Source: Virgibacillus doumboii
GTDB taxonomy: Bacteria; Bacillota; Bacilli; Bacillales; Amphibacillaceae
Assembly (NCBI RefSeq): GCF_902806455.1
Contig: NZ_CADCWQ010000001.1
Location: 3,162,001-3,226,000, forward strand
Direction: 5' to 3'
Length of the DNA stretch: 64,000 bases
Each line of letters begins with the position of its first letter. The first letter of the stretch is position 1. Position numbers and translations under genes: made by a program. Shown here one piece after another: positions 52,714 to 62,239 of the stretch. The notes beneath the pieces were generated by a model that saw nothing but the letters and a program-made list of their open reading frames with translations, was not told the origin of the DNA and searched no databases.

Positions 52714-55692
52714 ATGGTTAATCAGCGAAAGCAACCAAATATTTTATCAAAGTTGTTCAACAGGGATACTAAAAACATGAATAAAGACAATTTAGACAGG
52801 AATGACATACTGGATTATTATGCTTCATTAGCTATGCATCACCCGGACTTAATCGTTATTATTTCACCCGAGGGGAAGGTGATTTCTCAAAACAAGGGCA
52901 GTATGAATGAATTTTTGGGGTATTCCCCTGATGAAACAATTGACCATAAAGAATATTTACCGAAAAAATCCTATCATAATCTCAAGTATGCTTTTTACGA
53001 AGCAATGAAAGGCAATACAAGTAGACATGAGATTACTTTATTAAATAAATATGAACAAATCATCCACGCAGTCGTTTCCGCTATCCCGATAAAAAAGGCA
53101 GATGGCGATGTGAAAGGTGTATATTTCATTGTCCGTGATAACACGGAACATAAACAAACTATGGAGTTGTTGGAATTACATAAAAGTCACTTGGAACATG
53201 CGCAACAAATTTCCAAAATTGGCAGCTGGGAATATTTAATTGATGAAGATCATTTAACTTGTTCCGATTATTTCTATGATATATTCGGATATACCCAAGA
53301 TGAATCCGACACAATGGCTAAGCTATTTGAATTTGTTTACCCGGATGATTATGACAATGCCTATAATGTGGTCACAAAGGCCATTGAAAAAGGCGTAAGT
53401 TATGTTTGCGACTTTCGCATTCGCCACGGAGAAACCGGTGAGTTGCGTTATTTAAAATCACAGGCTGAGGCTGTTTGGAAAAATAATAAACCTTATAAAC
53501 TTGTAGGAGTAGTAAAAGATTACACAACCCAACAACTTTTGGAAAATAAAATGGAAGAAACCAAACAAAATACAAAACTATTATTGGATAATTTGACTGT
53601 TGGTTTTTGGATGAGAAACCTATCCACTGGAGAAATGGATTATATTTCTAATGGGGCTGAAGAGTTACTTGGATATCCATTACAAGAACTATACGACATG
53701 CCTGATCTATGGGAAAAGTTGATCCATCCAAAAGATAAAGAGATTACACTGAATAGACGAGAGTTAATGATGAATGGCGAAATAGTTCGGGATTATTACA
53801 GGATTTTATGTGGTGATGGAACTACGAAATGGGTTGCTGACCAAACCATACCATGGACAAATGATAGTAGCAAAGTAACACATTCATTCGGAATGCTTAT
53901 TGATATTACAGCTGAAATGGAGATGCAGCACCAACTAGAATACTTTTCCACACACGACCAGCTAACCGCCCTGCCGAATCAGCGCAGTCTATATAGTAAA
54001 ATAGATGAATTATGTAAAAGTGAATCAGGTAGGAATTTTGCATTGTTGTATCTGGATTTAGATCGGTTTCAACTTATTAACGATTCACTTGGCTATCAAA
54101 TAGGTGATGAAGTTTTAAAGAAAGTAGCAAACGGATTATTGTCAGCAATTGCGGAGGGGGCATACCTAGCACGTATTAGTAGTAATGATTTTATTGTGGT
54201 GGTTGAAGACTATTCCACACAGGAATTCATTTTTCAAATGGCTGAACGGATTATCGAATCCATTGAAAAGACAATTACTGTTGATGAATATGAGCTCCAT
54301 GTGACAACAAGTATTGGTATCAGTTTTTTCCCGGAAGACGGTAATGATAAGCTATCGTTAATTGAAAGTGCCCATGCTGCCTTATACCGGGCAAAACAAT
54401 TAGGAAAAAACAATTATCAGTTGTATTCTTCTTCTAAAGATATCACATCATTTAAGAAGTTTGTGCTTGAACGGGATATGCGTAAAGCAATTGATAATGA
54501 AGAATTTGAAATATACTACCAGCCACAGGTAGAAACGGATACCGGAGTTATAACAGGCGCAGAAGCATTAATTCGTTGGAACCATGCCGATTGGGGTCTT
54601 GTATCACCGGGTGAATTTATTCCGTTGGCCGAAGAAAACCATCTTGTCCATCAAATTGGTGAATGGGTTATCGAGAATGTGTGCAGACAAATACGAATGT
54701 GGAAAGATCAGGGATATAATATCCGCCCCATTTCAGTCAATTTGTCTCCCATTCAGTTTATGAAAAAAGGGCTTGTTGAATTTGTAGCTGAACAGCTATC
54801 GCGCAATGATTTACCGGCAAAGTACCTGGAACTGGAAATCACCGAGGGGTCATTACTGAAAAACGAAAAGGTAGTATTAAACACTATGGAAGGATTAAGA
54901 GGATTGGGTATTAAAGTTGCCGTCGATGACTTTGGTACCGGCTATGCATCAATGGTCTATTTACGGGAATTTAATGCTGATACGATTAAAATTGACCAAA
55001 TTTTTATCCAAAATATAGCAAATGAAAATGATAAAGATAGGGCAATCATTTCGTCAGTTTTGCATTTGGCAAAAGGTCTGGGAATGAAAGTTATCGCCGA
55101 GGGTGTTGAGGAGTATGACCAACTTGAATTTTTAAAACAAAAAGAATGTGACTTAATCCAAGGCTACTTATTTTCTAAACCTGTTCCATTGGAAACACTT
55201 GAACAAATGCTCCAAACTGGATATCTGAAGCCAACGAAAAGAAAAATAGAAAAAGCGCCTGAAGAGGAACGTAGAAACTATTATCGTCTTGAGTTCCCTT
55301 CACCGGTACTTGGTGAAATGACCATTATAGAGATAAATAAACGTAAAGTAAGTCTAGGATCAGCTGACGTACTTATTGAGGACATTGGCCTTGGCGGTCT
55401 GAAAATTGTTTCCTCATTGAAACTTCCTGTTAACTCAGAAATTAAACTTAATTTCAAAGTTGAATTGATAGGCGAGGAATTTCAACTGAATGGCCATTTG
55501 GCATGGAAAAATGAAGCAAAGGGCGATACATTCTTTTATGGCATCGAATTTAACATAACTGAATCGGAAGAAGATCGTTTAGCTGCTGTTATTAATAAGA
55601 TGAGTGTCCTATTAAGGGCGAACAACGACATCCCAGACACAAACTTTATTAATCAAAATCCATATGCGTATATTAGGAAAAACCATACGTAA
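52714..55692 (+). CDS. PAS-PAS-PAS-GGDEF-EAL-PilZ cyclic-di-GMP phosphodiesterase
   Basis: 992 residues, no membrane segment. Three PAS domains (about 35-145, 165-275, 285-405) sense signals. The GGDEF domain (about 410-570) has a degenerate active site, RISSNDFIV where GGDEF is expected, so it should not make c-di-GMP. The EAL domain (about 590-840) keeps EALIRW, ELEITEGSL, VDDFGTGYASMVYL, KIDQIFI and VIAEGVEEYDQ, so phosphodiesterase activity is likely. A C-terminal PilZ-like domain has RNYYR (RxxxR) and DIGLGG. The protein would degrade c-di-GMP while binding it at its own C-terminus. Own terminator; no partner genes. Confidence 0.92.
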   Translation: MVNQRKQPNILSKLFNRDTKNMNKDNLDRNDILDYYASLAMHHPDLIVIISPEGKVISQNKGSMNEFLGYSPDETIDHKEYLPKKSYHNLKYAFYEAMKGNTSRHEITLLNKYEQIIHAVVSAIPIKKADGDVKGVYFIVRDNTEHKQTMELLELHKSHLEHAQQISKIGSWEYLIDEDHLTCSDYFYDIFGYTQDESDTMAKLFEFVYPDDYDNAYNVVTKAIEKGVSYVCDFRIRHGETGELRYLKSQAEAVWKNNKPYKLVGVVKDYTTQQLLENKMEETKQNTKLLLDNLTVGFWMRNLSTGEMDYISNGAEELLGYPLQELYDMPDLWEKLIHPKDKEITLNRRELMMNGEIVRDYYRILCGDGTTKWVADQTIPWTNDSSKVTHSFGMLIDITAEMEMQHQLEYFSTHDQLTALPNQRSLYSKIDELCKSESGRNFALLYLDLDRFQLINDSLGYQIGDEVLKKVANGLLSAIAEGAYLARISSNDFIVVVEDYSTQEFIFQMAERIIESIEKTITVDEYELHVTTSIGISFFPEDGNDKLSLIESAHAALYRAKQLGKNNYQLYSSSKDITSFKKFVLERDMRKAIDNEEFEIYYQPQVETDTGVITGAEALIRWNHADWGLVSPGEFIPLAEENHLVHQIGEWVIENVCRQIRMWKDQGYNIRPISVNLSPIQFMKKGLVEFVAEQLSRNDLPAKYLELEITEGSLLKNEKVVLNTMEGLRGLGIKVAVDDFGTGYASMVYLREFNADTIKIDQIFIQNIANENDKDRAIISSVLHLAKGLGMKVIAEGVEEYDQLEFLKQKECDLIQGYLFSKPVPLETLEQMLQTGYLKPTKRKIEKAPEEERRNYYRLEFPSPVLGEMTIIEINKRKVSLGSADVLIEDIGLGGLKIVSSLKLPVNSEIKLNFKVELIGEEFQLNGHLAWKNEAKGDTFFYGIEFNITESEEDRLAAVINKMSVLLRANNDIPDTNFINQNPYAYIRKNHT

Positions 55693-55696
55693 TTTG

Positions 55697-55728
55697 AAAG
55701 CTGTCACCTGAAAGGAGACAGCTTTTTT
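55697..55728 (+). terminator. Terminator of the EAL gene
   Basis: AAAGCTGTC and GACAGCTTT around ACCTGAAAGGA, then TTTT. Confidence 0.8.
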
Positions 55729-55992
55729 GGCTTTTCTTACCAAGGCAATTTTACTGAAATTATTTAATAAAGTATAAAACTTAAATGACTAAAAAATAAT
55801 AAATAGAAACTAGACTAATGATTACGGTAACTACAATGTACCACCTCTACCATGTTTTTTACCAGCAGTTGCCACAAAATTTACCACTTGCTGTAAATGC
55901 GTTTACCAATAGGATAACTTCAATGGTTTTGAAGTGAAAAAGCCCTAAACTCTCCTTTTTTTTACTAAGGAATTAGGCTTATGGTCTTCTGC

Positions 55993-56012
55993 AATCGCCC
56001 CTATTGTGGAAA
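55993..56012. repeat. Palindromic intergenic element, half copy
   Basis: AATCGCCCCTATTGTGGAAA. Same CCCTATTGTGGAA block as at 56628-56643. It lies 3' of the GNAT gene. Confidence 0.45.
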
Positions 56013-56040
56013 GTAAACTGTACAGAATAACCTGACAAAA

Positions 56041-56532
56041 TTATTCAATATCTAATAGTGAGGATGTGTGAAATTCTTGGATAGACCTTCTCTCGTTATC
56101 ATATCGTTCAGTTACAGAACCGTTAGTTAGCTTATAAACAAGGCTCCTCCAAAATACCTGAGCAGGATAATTTGCTTCAATTTGAGTGATAATCCAATTA
56201 CCCGGAAACATACGTATAAGTTCTGTTGCAGCCTTTTTCCCATAACCTTTGCCACTATATTTTGCAATGATAAAGAATTCGTGAAAGGTATTGGGAAAGG
56301 ATTTTGATTCACTTTCTACAAGTGCAAAGCCAACATATTCATCTTTTAGCTTAATAAAAAATGCGTGAAAATTAGGGTTTTCCCAGTATCTATTCAAGTT
56401 AAATGGTTTAAATGCACCATCTTGTTCTAATTTAATTTCAGTAATAAACTTACTAAATTCATAGATATAGAATTGCATAAGGTTATGTAAAATGCTTTCC
56501 TTACCTTTTGTCGCTTTTTCTAAACTAAGCAA
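56041..56532 (-). CDS. GNAT-family N-acetyltransferase
   Basis: 163 residues. The acetyl-CoA site is KYSGKGYGKKAATELIRMFP (motif A, R/QxxGxG/A pattern) at about 92-111, preceded by the strand EFFIIA. VGFALVESES is the preceding strand and NYPAQVFWRSLVYKLTNGSV the C-terminal one. The acceptor is unknown. A single-gene unit flanked by palindromic elements at 55993 and 56576. Confidence 0.85.
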   Translation of the reverse strand: MLSLEKATKGKESILHNLMQFYIYEFSKFITEIKLEQDGAFKPFNLNRYWENPNFHAFFIKLKDEYVGFALVESESKSFPNTFHEFFIIAKYSGKGYGKKAATELIRMFPGNWIITQIEANYPAQVFWRSLVYKLTNGSVTERYDNERRSIQEFHTSSLLDIE

Positions 56533-56575
56533 TTCTTATGACCTCCTGCTTTATACACGAATTTCCGCGTGAGCA

Positions 56576-56643
56576 CTTATTCCATAACCAAGCCGGATTC
56601 AGAAGGAAGCCCTGTTCGGCAAGCTTACCCTATTGTGGAATAA
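56576..56643. repeat. Palindromic intergenic element with both arms
   Basis: CTTATTCCA at the left and TGGAATAA at the right, with the CCCTATTG block before the right arm. About 50 bp lie between the arms, which is longer than in the other copies. Confidence 0.5.
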
Positions 56644-56700
56644 CCATTTGCTAAAACAATACCACATTTCTCTCAATTTCTCTCGTAAGCACCTAAATTC

Positions 56701-59277
56701 TTAATCAACTAGCTGAGCCAATTCTTTTCTAGTAAAATTATCTAAGATGTGTTCGGATGTTAAATGTTTCTCATAAAGGCCACTTATGAGTAAATATCTT
56801 AAATTTGATTTAACTCCGTATTTTAACTCATTTAACCCACTACGAAGTACACCCTCTAATTTAGTAGCTAATTCTATAATGTCTTCTGTACTAACTAAGT
56901 AAATACCTTCTGCAGCATGTTGTGATGTATCCTTGATCTTATATTTAGGGCATACCATAACAAGTGTAACCTTCTCTTCATTCTCCAAATTATATTTCTC
57001 TTTCACCCATTTCTTATGCACAAACACTTGTCTTATATCCTCTAATGGAATATAGGCATCTTCATCTTCAATATTTGTCTTAGCTTCTAAAGATATCCAT
57101 GTGTTATTAATGTTCCACACTCCATCTGGTACTCCTTCTTCATTAGGAGGTTTTTCTGCATAAAAACCTAGTATAGTACCTAAAGATTTAAGTGCAGGTT
57201 CATAAAATTGAGCTTCTTTGTTTCGCAATCCATTTATTATCTTTGCCCAATCTTTATCAAATTTTTTCTCCCTATCACCAAATGATTTTAAGTAATTACT
57301 TATTCGCTCAATTTGAAGCTCTAAACTTTCTGAGTAAATCTCATCCTGAATTTCATCACTAAAACTTATATCCCTTTTGTCTAACCATACTTTATTATCA
57401 GATGCATTTAAGCTATTGGTTAGATATTTTCTAGTCTTGTCTTCATCACGTTGCAGTGTAGATACACATGCTATAAGGTAATTCCACCACGCTCTATAAC
57501 CTTTTAAGGTTTCATTTCTCCCTAGTTTTGTAAGTGTTTCATTAGCAGAATTGTGAGCTTTTGAATAATCTCCATTCCACAAGTTATATATAAATTCAAT
57601 CTCATGGTTAGTAGAATTATATAATTGGACAGCATTTTTATTCGAAGAATCCATTTGTTTTTCTTCCATCAGCTTACTTTCTTGTCTTTCAAGGTAATTT
57701 TCAACCTTTTTCCAACTTTCCGTTTCATTAATAAATTCTTCTATTGAAGTATGCCATGATTCAATATCTTTAATAAAATCAATCTGATTAAAACCGAGGT
57801 TCATTTCAGCGTGAACATCAGCAGGTAGCAGGTTTATAAATTCATCTTTATACAAGTAATCGCCTACGTATTTCCCGGTAAATAAAACTACCGAAGAGTC
57901 ATTCTTACTTCTAGTACATCTACCTAAACCTTGTATAATCCTTGTGGATAATTTACTATTTAATAGTTCCGTGGCATTAAGTCGGTCTTGAAGAAACTTT
58001 TCTTCAATACTAATAGCAACAGGTAAGTCATGAATGATTTCTAACTTACATTCATCGCCTTTTAAATCAATGCCTTCATATCTACCTGTCAGAGCTAATA
58101 TTGCATTATCTTCTTCGGTAAATTTAGTTAAATCATCTTCAATATCACTATTCTCGAAAAGAGTAAATTCAGGTAATAATTTTTCTTTTGTCTCCTTTAC
58201 TTTTCTCATGCTTTTTCTTGAAGGAGTCAATATGAGAGCTCTGTTGCTTTTAATAGCAGTTTCTTTTAATACTCTTTCCAATTCCTCTCCCTCAAAATGA
58301 TCCTCAGGAAACATTATGAGTCTTCTGCCGGATACTTTATTTGAATGATTAGAAAATTTATTAATGTAATGAATATCCTGAACACCAAACATTCTTTCTA
58401 GTTCTCCAGATTTACCAATAGTGGCTGACATGTATATTCTTTCTTGAGGATTAACAAATGCTTGATGTACTTTATTTGGTGGTATTATAGGTTTAATAAC
58501 TATATTTGAATGATTAACGAATATTTGGCATGAATGAAGACTGTTTCTGATTCTACTCCATGGATAATAAAGCTTGGTATCATCGGTGCGTGAATCTAAC
58601 AAACTTCTAATAGAATCTGATTTTTTATACCATTGTGGAAAAGAAACAATATCTACTCCATCAGTCATAGGGTCATATGTACCGTGTATTAGTTTGTCAT
58701 ACACATTGGGTGAAAGACTATCTCCTAATGTTGAAACAAGAGCTTCAAAAATATCACTATATTCATGCCTATTAATATCAACTGACCAAAAATCATTTAT
58801 TGCATACTCAGTTGCATGTGCATCATCAAAGATTATTAAATTTGAGTCATTAAACTTTGGATTAATATTGAAAATGTGCCCATAAGTTGTCACACATATT
58901 GCTTCTGACCTCTGGTACTTACCCAAATCAATTTGTGAGAAATTATCTCCCTTTCCAGTTAAAAGGACAGAAGAAATACCATATAAATCAAGTAATTGGT
59001 GAGTTTGATTAGCTAACTGCCTAGTAGCACATGCATAAACTACCCTCCAGTTATTATTTATTCGATTGTATTCAGATATAAGTCCACCAACAAGAGTCTT
59101 ACCATGTCCAGATGGCATTTCAATTGCAAAGTCTGTTTTATTATCTCTATTAAGTTCATATTCTTTTAATGATTCACCTTGTTCATGAGAAAGTCTTTCC
59201 AGCTTGCCTAACTTATTAAATAAATCGATTGTATCATTATACTTACTCTCATCTTCATCAGGTATAAAAAACGGCAC
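56701..59277 (-). CDS. SF2 helicase fused to a PD-(D/E)xK nuclease domain
   Basis: 858 residues. Helicase core: Walker A EMPSGHGKT (53-61), DEAH-like DDAH (151-154), motif III SATIG, motif VI IIQGLGRCTRS. The DDAH/GRCTRS combination is XPD/DinG- or Ski2-like rather than RecQ-like. A helical middle (about 530-680) is followed by a nuclease-like core: PDGVWNINNTWISLEAKTN, with Asp718 and EAK 731-733 in PD-(D/E)xK spacing. A single gene with palindromic elements on both sides. Helicase-nuclease fusions of this size are common in anti-phage systems, but I cannot match it to a named one. Confidence 0.8.
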   Translation of the reverse strand: MPFFIPDEDESKYNDTIDLFNKLGKLERLSHEQGESLKEYELNRDNKTDFAIEMPSGHGKTLVGGLISEYNRINNNWRVVYACATRQLANQTHQLLDLYGISSVLLTGKGDNFSQIDLGKYQRSEAICVTTYGHIFNINPKFNDSNLIIFDDAHATEYAINDFWSVDINRHEYSDIFEALVSTLGDSLSPNVYDKLIHGTYDPMTDGVDIVSFPQWYKKSDSIRSLLDSRTDDTKLYYPWSRIRNSLHSCQIFVNHSNIVIKPIIPPNKVHQAFVNPQERIYMSATIGKSGELERMFGVQDIHYINKFSNHSNKVSGRRLIMFPEDHFEGEELERVLKETAIKSNRALILTPSRKSMRKVKETKEKLLPEFTLFENSDIEDDLTKFTEEDNAILALTGRYEGIDLKGDECKLEIIHDLPVAISIEEKFLQDRLNATELLNSKLSTRIIQGLGRCTRSKNDSSVVLFTGKYVGDYLYKDEFINLLPADVHAEMNLGFNQIDFIKDIESWHTSIEEFINETESWKKVENYLERQESKLMEEKQMDSSNKNAVQLYNSTNHEIEFIYNLWNGDYSKAHNSANETLTKLGRNETLKGYRAWWNYLIACVSTLQRDEDKTRKYLTNSLNASDNKVWLDKRDISFSDEIQDEIYSESLELQIERISNYLKSFGDREKKFDKDWAKIINGLRNKEAQFYEPALKSLGTILGFYAEKPPNEEGVPDGVWNINNTWISLEAKTNIEDEDAYIPLEDIRQVFVHKKWVKEKYNLENEEKVTLVMVCPKYKIKDTSQHAAEGIYLVSTEDIIELATKLEGVLRSGLNELKYGVKSNLRYLLISGLYEKHLTSEHILDNFTRKELAQLVD

Positions 59278-59541
59278 AGGATTTACCCCTTTCTTTTTAA
59301 ATTCAAGAGTATTATAACATTATATGACTCTATAAATACATTTTTACTCTATGCTGAATAAGCATATAGACCAATAGAGCTTGAACTTGAAACTAAAATG
59401 TGACTATGGTCATATCCAAAACTAGGCAATGATATGAACCAGATCCCGTATATGAAAATCTTAAGGATAGGACTTCAAAATTACTTTAGTGATTTTTTGA
59501 TTTATACTCCTTTATTTGATAAACCCATAAAGTCTGTGTTT

Positions 59542-59555
59542 GCTTATTCAATTCT
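59542..59555. repeat. Left half of a palindromic element split by the intron
   Basis: GCTTATTCAATTCT; on the minus strand AGAATTGAATAAGC, the 3' half of the CGGGCGC element (compare AGTAATTGAATAAGC at 4211). Confidence 0.55.
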
Positions 59556-60408
59556 TGTTAGCAATAGGTAAGCCTTTGAGATTATCTCCAGCTTTTCCCC
59601 TGCTCCACACGAAGCATGCAGGTTTCCCCGCACTCCGCGCTCCATCTAACGATATGTACTGGATGATAAGTTCCTCGTTACTTTCAAGTAGGAAAGGGCT
59701 ACCGAACCTAACCTGAAAGCTCGCACTGTGTAAAATCACACATTCCTACCCGATCGGTGCGATGCACGCTTGGAAAACCACCGTTCCATTCGCTAGACTT
59801 GGGGCTGTTCCTCCACTTCCATTACAGAAGATTCTTTGGTCATACCCCTACCCTCACAAGGATAAATACCTTTCAGCATATGCCTTATAGCAAACGTTTC
59901 GAGTGACAGCTCTGTTCCAACGTTCCTTGCTTTCCAAGTCCCTTACAACGTAGCTATCGATACTAGACTTAGGTGCTTCCTATAAGCCTGTGAGCTGGAT
60001 ACCGCCGTTGTCCGGTATAGCCTATTTCAGAGGGCGCATTTTTACTCTACACCACTCACGCCATCGTTGGATGACACATAAGTTTCCCTATGTTCAATCT
60101 TTAGACCCGTACATTCGGAAGTTTGTCAGTTCCCTTTCGTGAGAACATTCTCACCATATCCAGTTTTTCAGCCGTGCGGCATATCCGTCGGCATACCTTC
60201 TCTGAGGAGTGGCTCCAGCCTTCGTTCTGCCGAATCACCTGTGCTTCATACCCCAAGGCCTGTCAGCCTTGACGCATGCAGGATTTGTTGACGGGATGGT
60301 TTCAGGAAACTTGGTTCCATTATTCCCACCCTCCGTTGTAAAGTTGAAATTCATTAAAATTCCCCGCATGTTCACGCTTCAATGCGTTTATAGCGGAACT
60401 TGTCGCGC
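59556..60408 (-). ncRNA. Compact group II intron without reading frame
   Basis: About 850 nt of structured, GC-rich, non-coding DNA in AT-rich surroundings. It starts on the minus strand with GCGCGACAAG, close to the GUGYG intron start. Near the 3' end, in the right order, is a domain V-like hairpin (59608-59643: GCGGAG, TGCGGG, a GAAA tetraloop, CCTGCA, a 2-base TG bulge, CTTCGT). Then a domain VI-like hairpin (59570-59594: AAGC..GAGAT/ATCTC..GCTT with an unpaired A in AAAG). No reverse transcriptase gene is present, so mobility or splicing would need a helper. The 3' boundary is uncertain by about 15 bases. Small frames inside are not genes. Confidence 0.65.
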
Positions 60409-60429
60409 GCGCCCGATTCTGGAATAAGC
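60409..60429. repeat. Right half of the palindromic element split by the intron
   Basis: GCGCCCGATTCTGGAATAAGC; on the minus strand CTTATTCCAGAATCGGGCGC leads directly into the intron 5' end. Confidence 0.65.
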
Positions 60430-60457
60430 AAAACATTCGTGAACATGGGTTTTCCCA

Positions 60458-61027
60458 CTAACTATTGGCTTTATTACGCCTATATTCGGCTTCCATTTCA
60501 TCTTTAATTTCGCACTCTAATGTCCAAGCATTTTTTAAAAAAATCCGCTTGTAACCGCATTTAGGACATTTATACCTATATCTCCCAAAGTATGTTCTAG
60601 ATACCTTCATTTCTCTGTAATCAACCTTGCAATATGGTCCATCTACCATACCAACGCTAATATCTAAGATCTCATTCGAGAGGGAGTCCTTACGCCTAAC
60701 GTCAGCGTGAACTCTCCAATTAAATCCATAACCTCCTACCTCACCTTCTAAATCATAATTATCTCCTATACTCACAACCATTGGGTAAGGTGTTTGCAAC
60801 TGCTCAATCTTTTTTCTAACAAGCTGGCGTATCAGGATAAAAGCGATTAATAACAATCCCCAATATATGATAAATTTATAGTTAATTATTGCGTTTGAAA
60901 ATTCCTTTAGATTAAGATCCTTACCAAACTGTAAAAATTGAAAAGCATATGTAGTTATAAACGAAGCGAACAAAGAAGCCAATACACCAATAGTAAAATC
61001 CTTGAGACTAGAAATTGTAAACGGCAC
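60458..61027 (-). CDS. Two-TM protein with C-terminal zinc ribbon
   Basis: 189 residues. Two membrane helices (about 12-32 and 52-70), then a cytoplasmic domain with VSIGDNYDLEGEVGGYGFNW and a C-terminal YRYKCPKCGYKRIFLKNAWT then LECEIKDE, giving CPKC and one later Cys. No family recognised. A single-gene unit between elements at 60409 and 61076. Confidence 0.55.
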   Translation of the reverse strand: MPFTISSLKDFTIGVLASLFASFITTYAFQFLQFGKDLNLKEFSNAIINYKFIIYWGLLLIAFILIRQLVRKKIEQLQTPYPMVVSIGDNYDLEGEVGGYGFNWRVHADVRRKDSLSNEILDISVGMVDGPYCKVDYREMKVSRTYFGRYRYKCPKCGYKRIFLKNAWTLECEIKDEMEAEYRRNKANS

Positions 61028-61075
61028 CCCTTTCTCTGTTAAATAAATTGGCCGACAAGGGAAAGTTATACGTCA

Positions 61076-61095
61076 AAGCGCCCTATTGTTGCACT
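61076..61095. repeat. Palindromic intergenic element, half copy
   Basis: AAAGCGCCCTATTGTTGCAC, sharing GCGCCCTATTGT(T/G)G with the copies at 55993 and 56628. Confidence 0.45.
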
Positions 61096-61123
61096 ATCAT
61101 TCATGGCTTTATATGCACTGCTC

Positions 61124-62128
61124 TTATTTAATTTGCTTAAGGTATCTTGTAAAAGTCCAACCTTCTATAACTTCCTTATTTTCATAATCAGAATAAAGTA
61201 CATAAGACCAATTCTTTTTCTTTTCAAGAATTTGTACCACATATCCAGTAGCTAATTTTCCAGCTATTCTTGAATCCTTTCGTTTCCCTTCACGTACTAT
61301 AAGGCTTTCTTTAGTAACTATTCTAAAATTGTTTACAATTTGACGTGAAGCGTCCTTTTTCAATTCATCATTTACCCACTTTATACCAGCTCTTTCAGAA
61401 TGAAAAGTGCCTTCTTGTTCATTATGTATATATGATTGCATTACTGGAATCACTCTATCTTCCGTAAATTCTACTACCTGTGCAAAAGCAGCAAGAAACA
61501 TTATTAGGTGGTAAATAAAAATTAAAACACTCTTAATAGGTTTGCTTATTTTATTAGGATCCTTATTTTCACTAAGCTCTTCATTTAATATTTCCTCTGC
61601 ATTTTCATTTTCCAATATATCATGTGCTTGCTCTAAATCTTTATTAGTTAACTTATAATTTGTCCAATCTATTTCCGCTATTTTATCGGAAAATGTAGCT
61701 AATGTTTCTCCCAATGATGTAATTTTGTCCACACCTAGCAAAGTTCTTTTATTTATTGCTTCTACAGCACTTACCATTTTGTTTATATCAGGTAAAGCTG
61801 CCTTGTTTATTGCTTCTACGGCGTTTGTCATTTTGCTTATGTCAGGTAAAGTTGCTTTATTTATTGCTTCTACGGCACTTGCCATTTTGCTTATATTAGG
61901 TAAAGTTGCCTTGTTTATTGCTTCTACGGCACTTGCCATTTTGTTTATATTAGGTAAAGTTGCCTTATTTATCGCTTCTACAGCACTTGCCATTTTGCTT
62001 ATGTCAGGTAAAGTTGCCTTATTTATCGCTTCTACAGCACTTGCCATTTTGTTTATATCAGGTAAAGTTGTTTTATTTATCACTTCTATGACATTCTTCA
62101 TTTTATCCCCAGTATTATAATTTGCCAT
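61124..62128 (-). CDS. Protein with 18-residue tandem repeats, one TM and an SH3-like domain
   Basis: 334 residues. About 17-138 is six and a half near-identical 18-residue repeats of INKATLPDISKMASAVEA with N/S and D/N alternating. Eighteen residues are exactly five alpha-helical turns, so the same face recurs. One membrane helix (about 198-220, SVLIFIYHLIMFLAAFAQVV) and an extracytoplasmic SH3b-like end (about 270-332: KESLIVREGKRKDSRIAGKL, TGYVVQILEKKKNWSYVLYS, GWTFTRYLKQI). A protein linking cytoplasmic helices to the cell wall is suggested. The start is uncertain: ATG at 62128 or eight codons later, where GGGGAT precedes. Confidence 0.7.
   Translation of the reverse strand: MANYNTGDKMKNVIEVINKTTLPDINKMASAVEAINKATLPDISKMASAVEAINKATLPNINKMASAVEAINKATLPNISKMASAVEAINKATLPDISKMTNAVEAINKAALPDINKMVSAVEAINKRTLLGVDKITSLGETLATFSDKIAEIDWTNYKLTNKDLEQAHDILENENAEEILNEELSENKDPNKISKPIKSVLIFIYHLIMFLAAFAQVVEFTEDRVIPVMQSYIHNEQEGTFHSERAGIKWVNDELKKDASRQIVNNFRIVTKESLIVREGKRKDSRIAGKLATGYVVQILEKKKNWSYVLYSDYENKEVIEGWTFTRYLKQIK
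61715..62080. repeat. 54-bp tandem repeats coding the 18-residue units
   Basis: Six to seven units, nearly identical at the DNA level (most differ at 1-5 positions), so recent expansion is likely. Confidence 0.85.
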
Positions 62129-62239
62129 TCTTATGCCTGCCTTTACACATCGTTTTTAAAATTAGATTATCACAACGCCTCTTAAATTTATCAGATTTTA
62201 CTGTCCATCTGCAGAAAATCAAACCAACTTAATATTTAT

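Noticed and set aside
59548..59739. 63-codon frame (minus) with ARSAGKPACFVWSRGKAGDN
   Set aside because: It lies inside the group II intron and covers the domain V and VI hairpins; the conservation is that of the RNA, not of a protein.
60209..60427. 72-codon plus-strand frame beginning MAPAFVLPNHLCFIPQGLSA
   Set aside because: Antisense to the 5' part of the group II intron, no ribosome site, ends in the palindromic element.
61715..62080. CRISPR-like repeats
   Set aside because: Units are contiguous 54-bp coding repeats in frame inside a protein gene.
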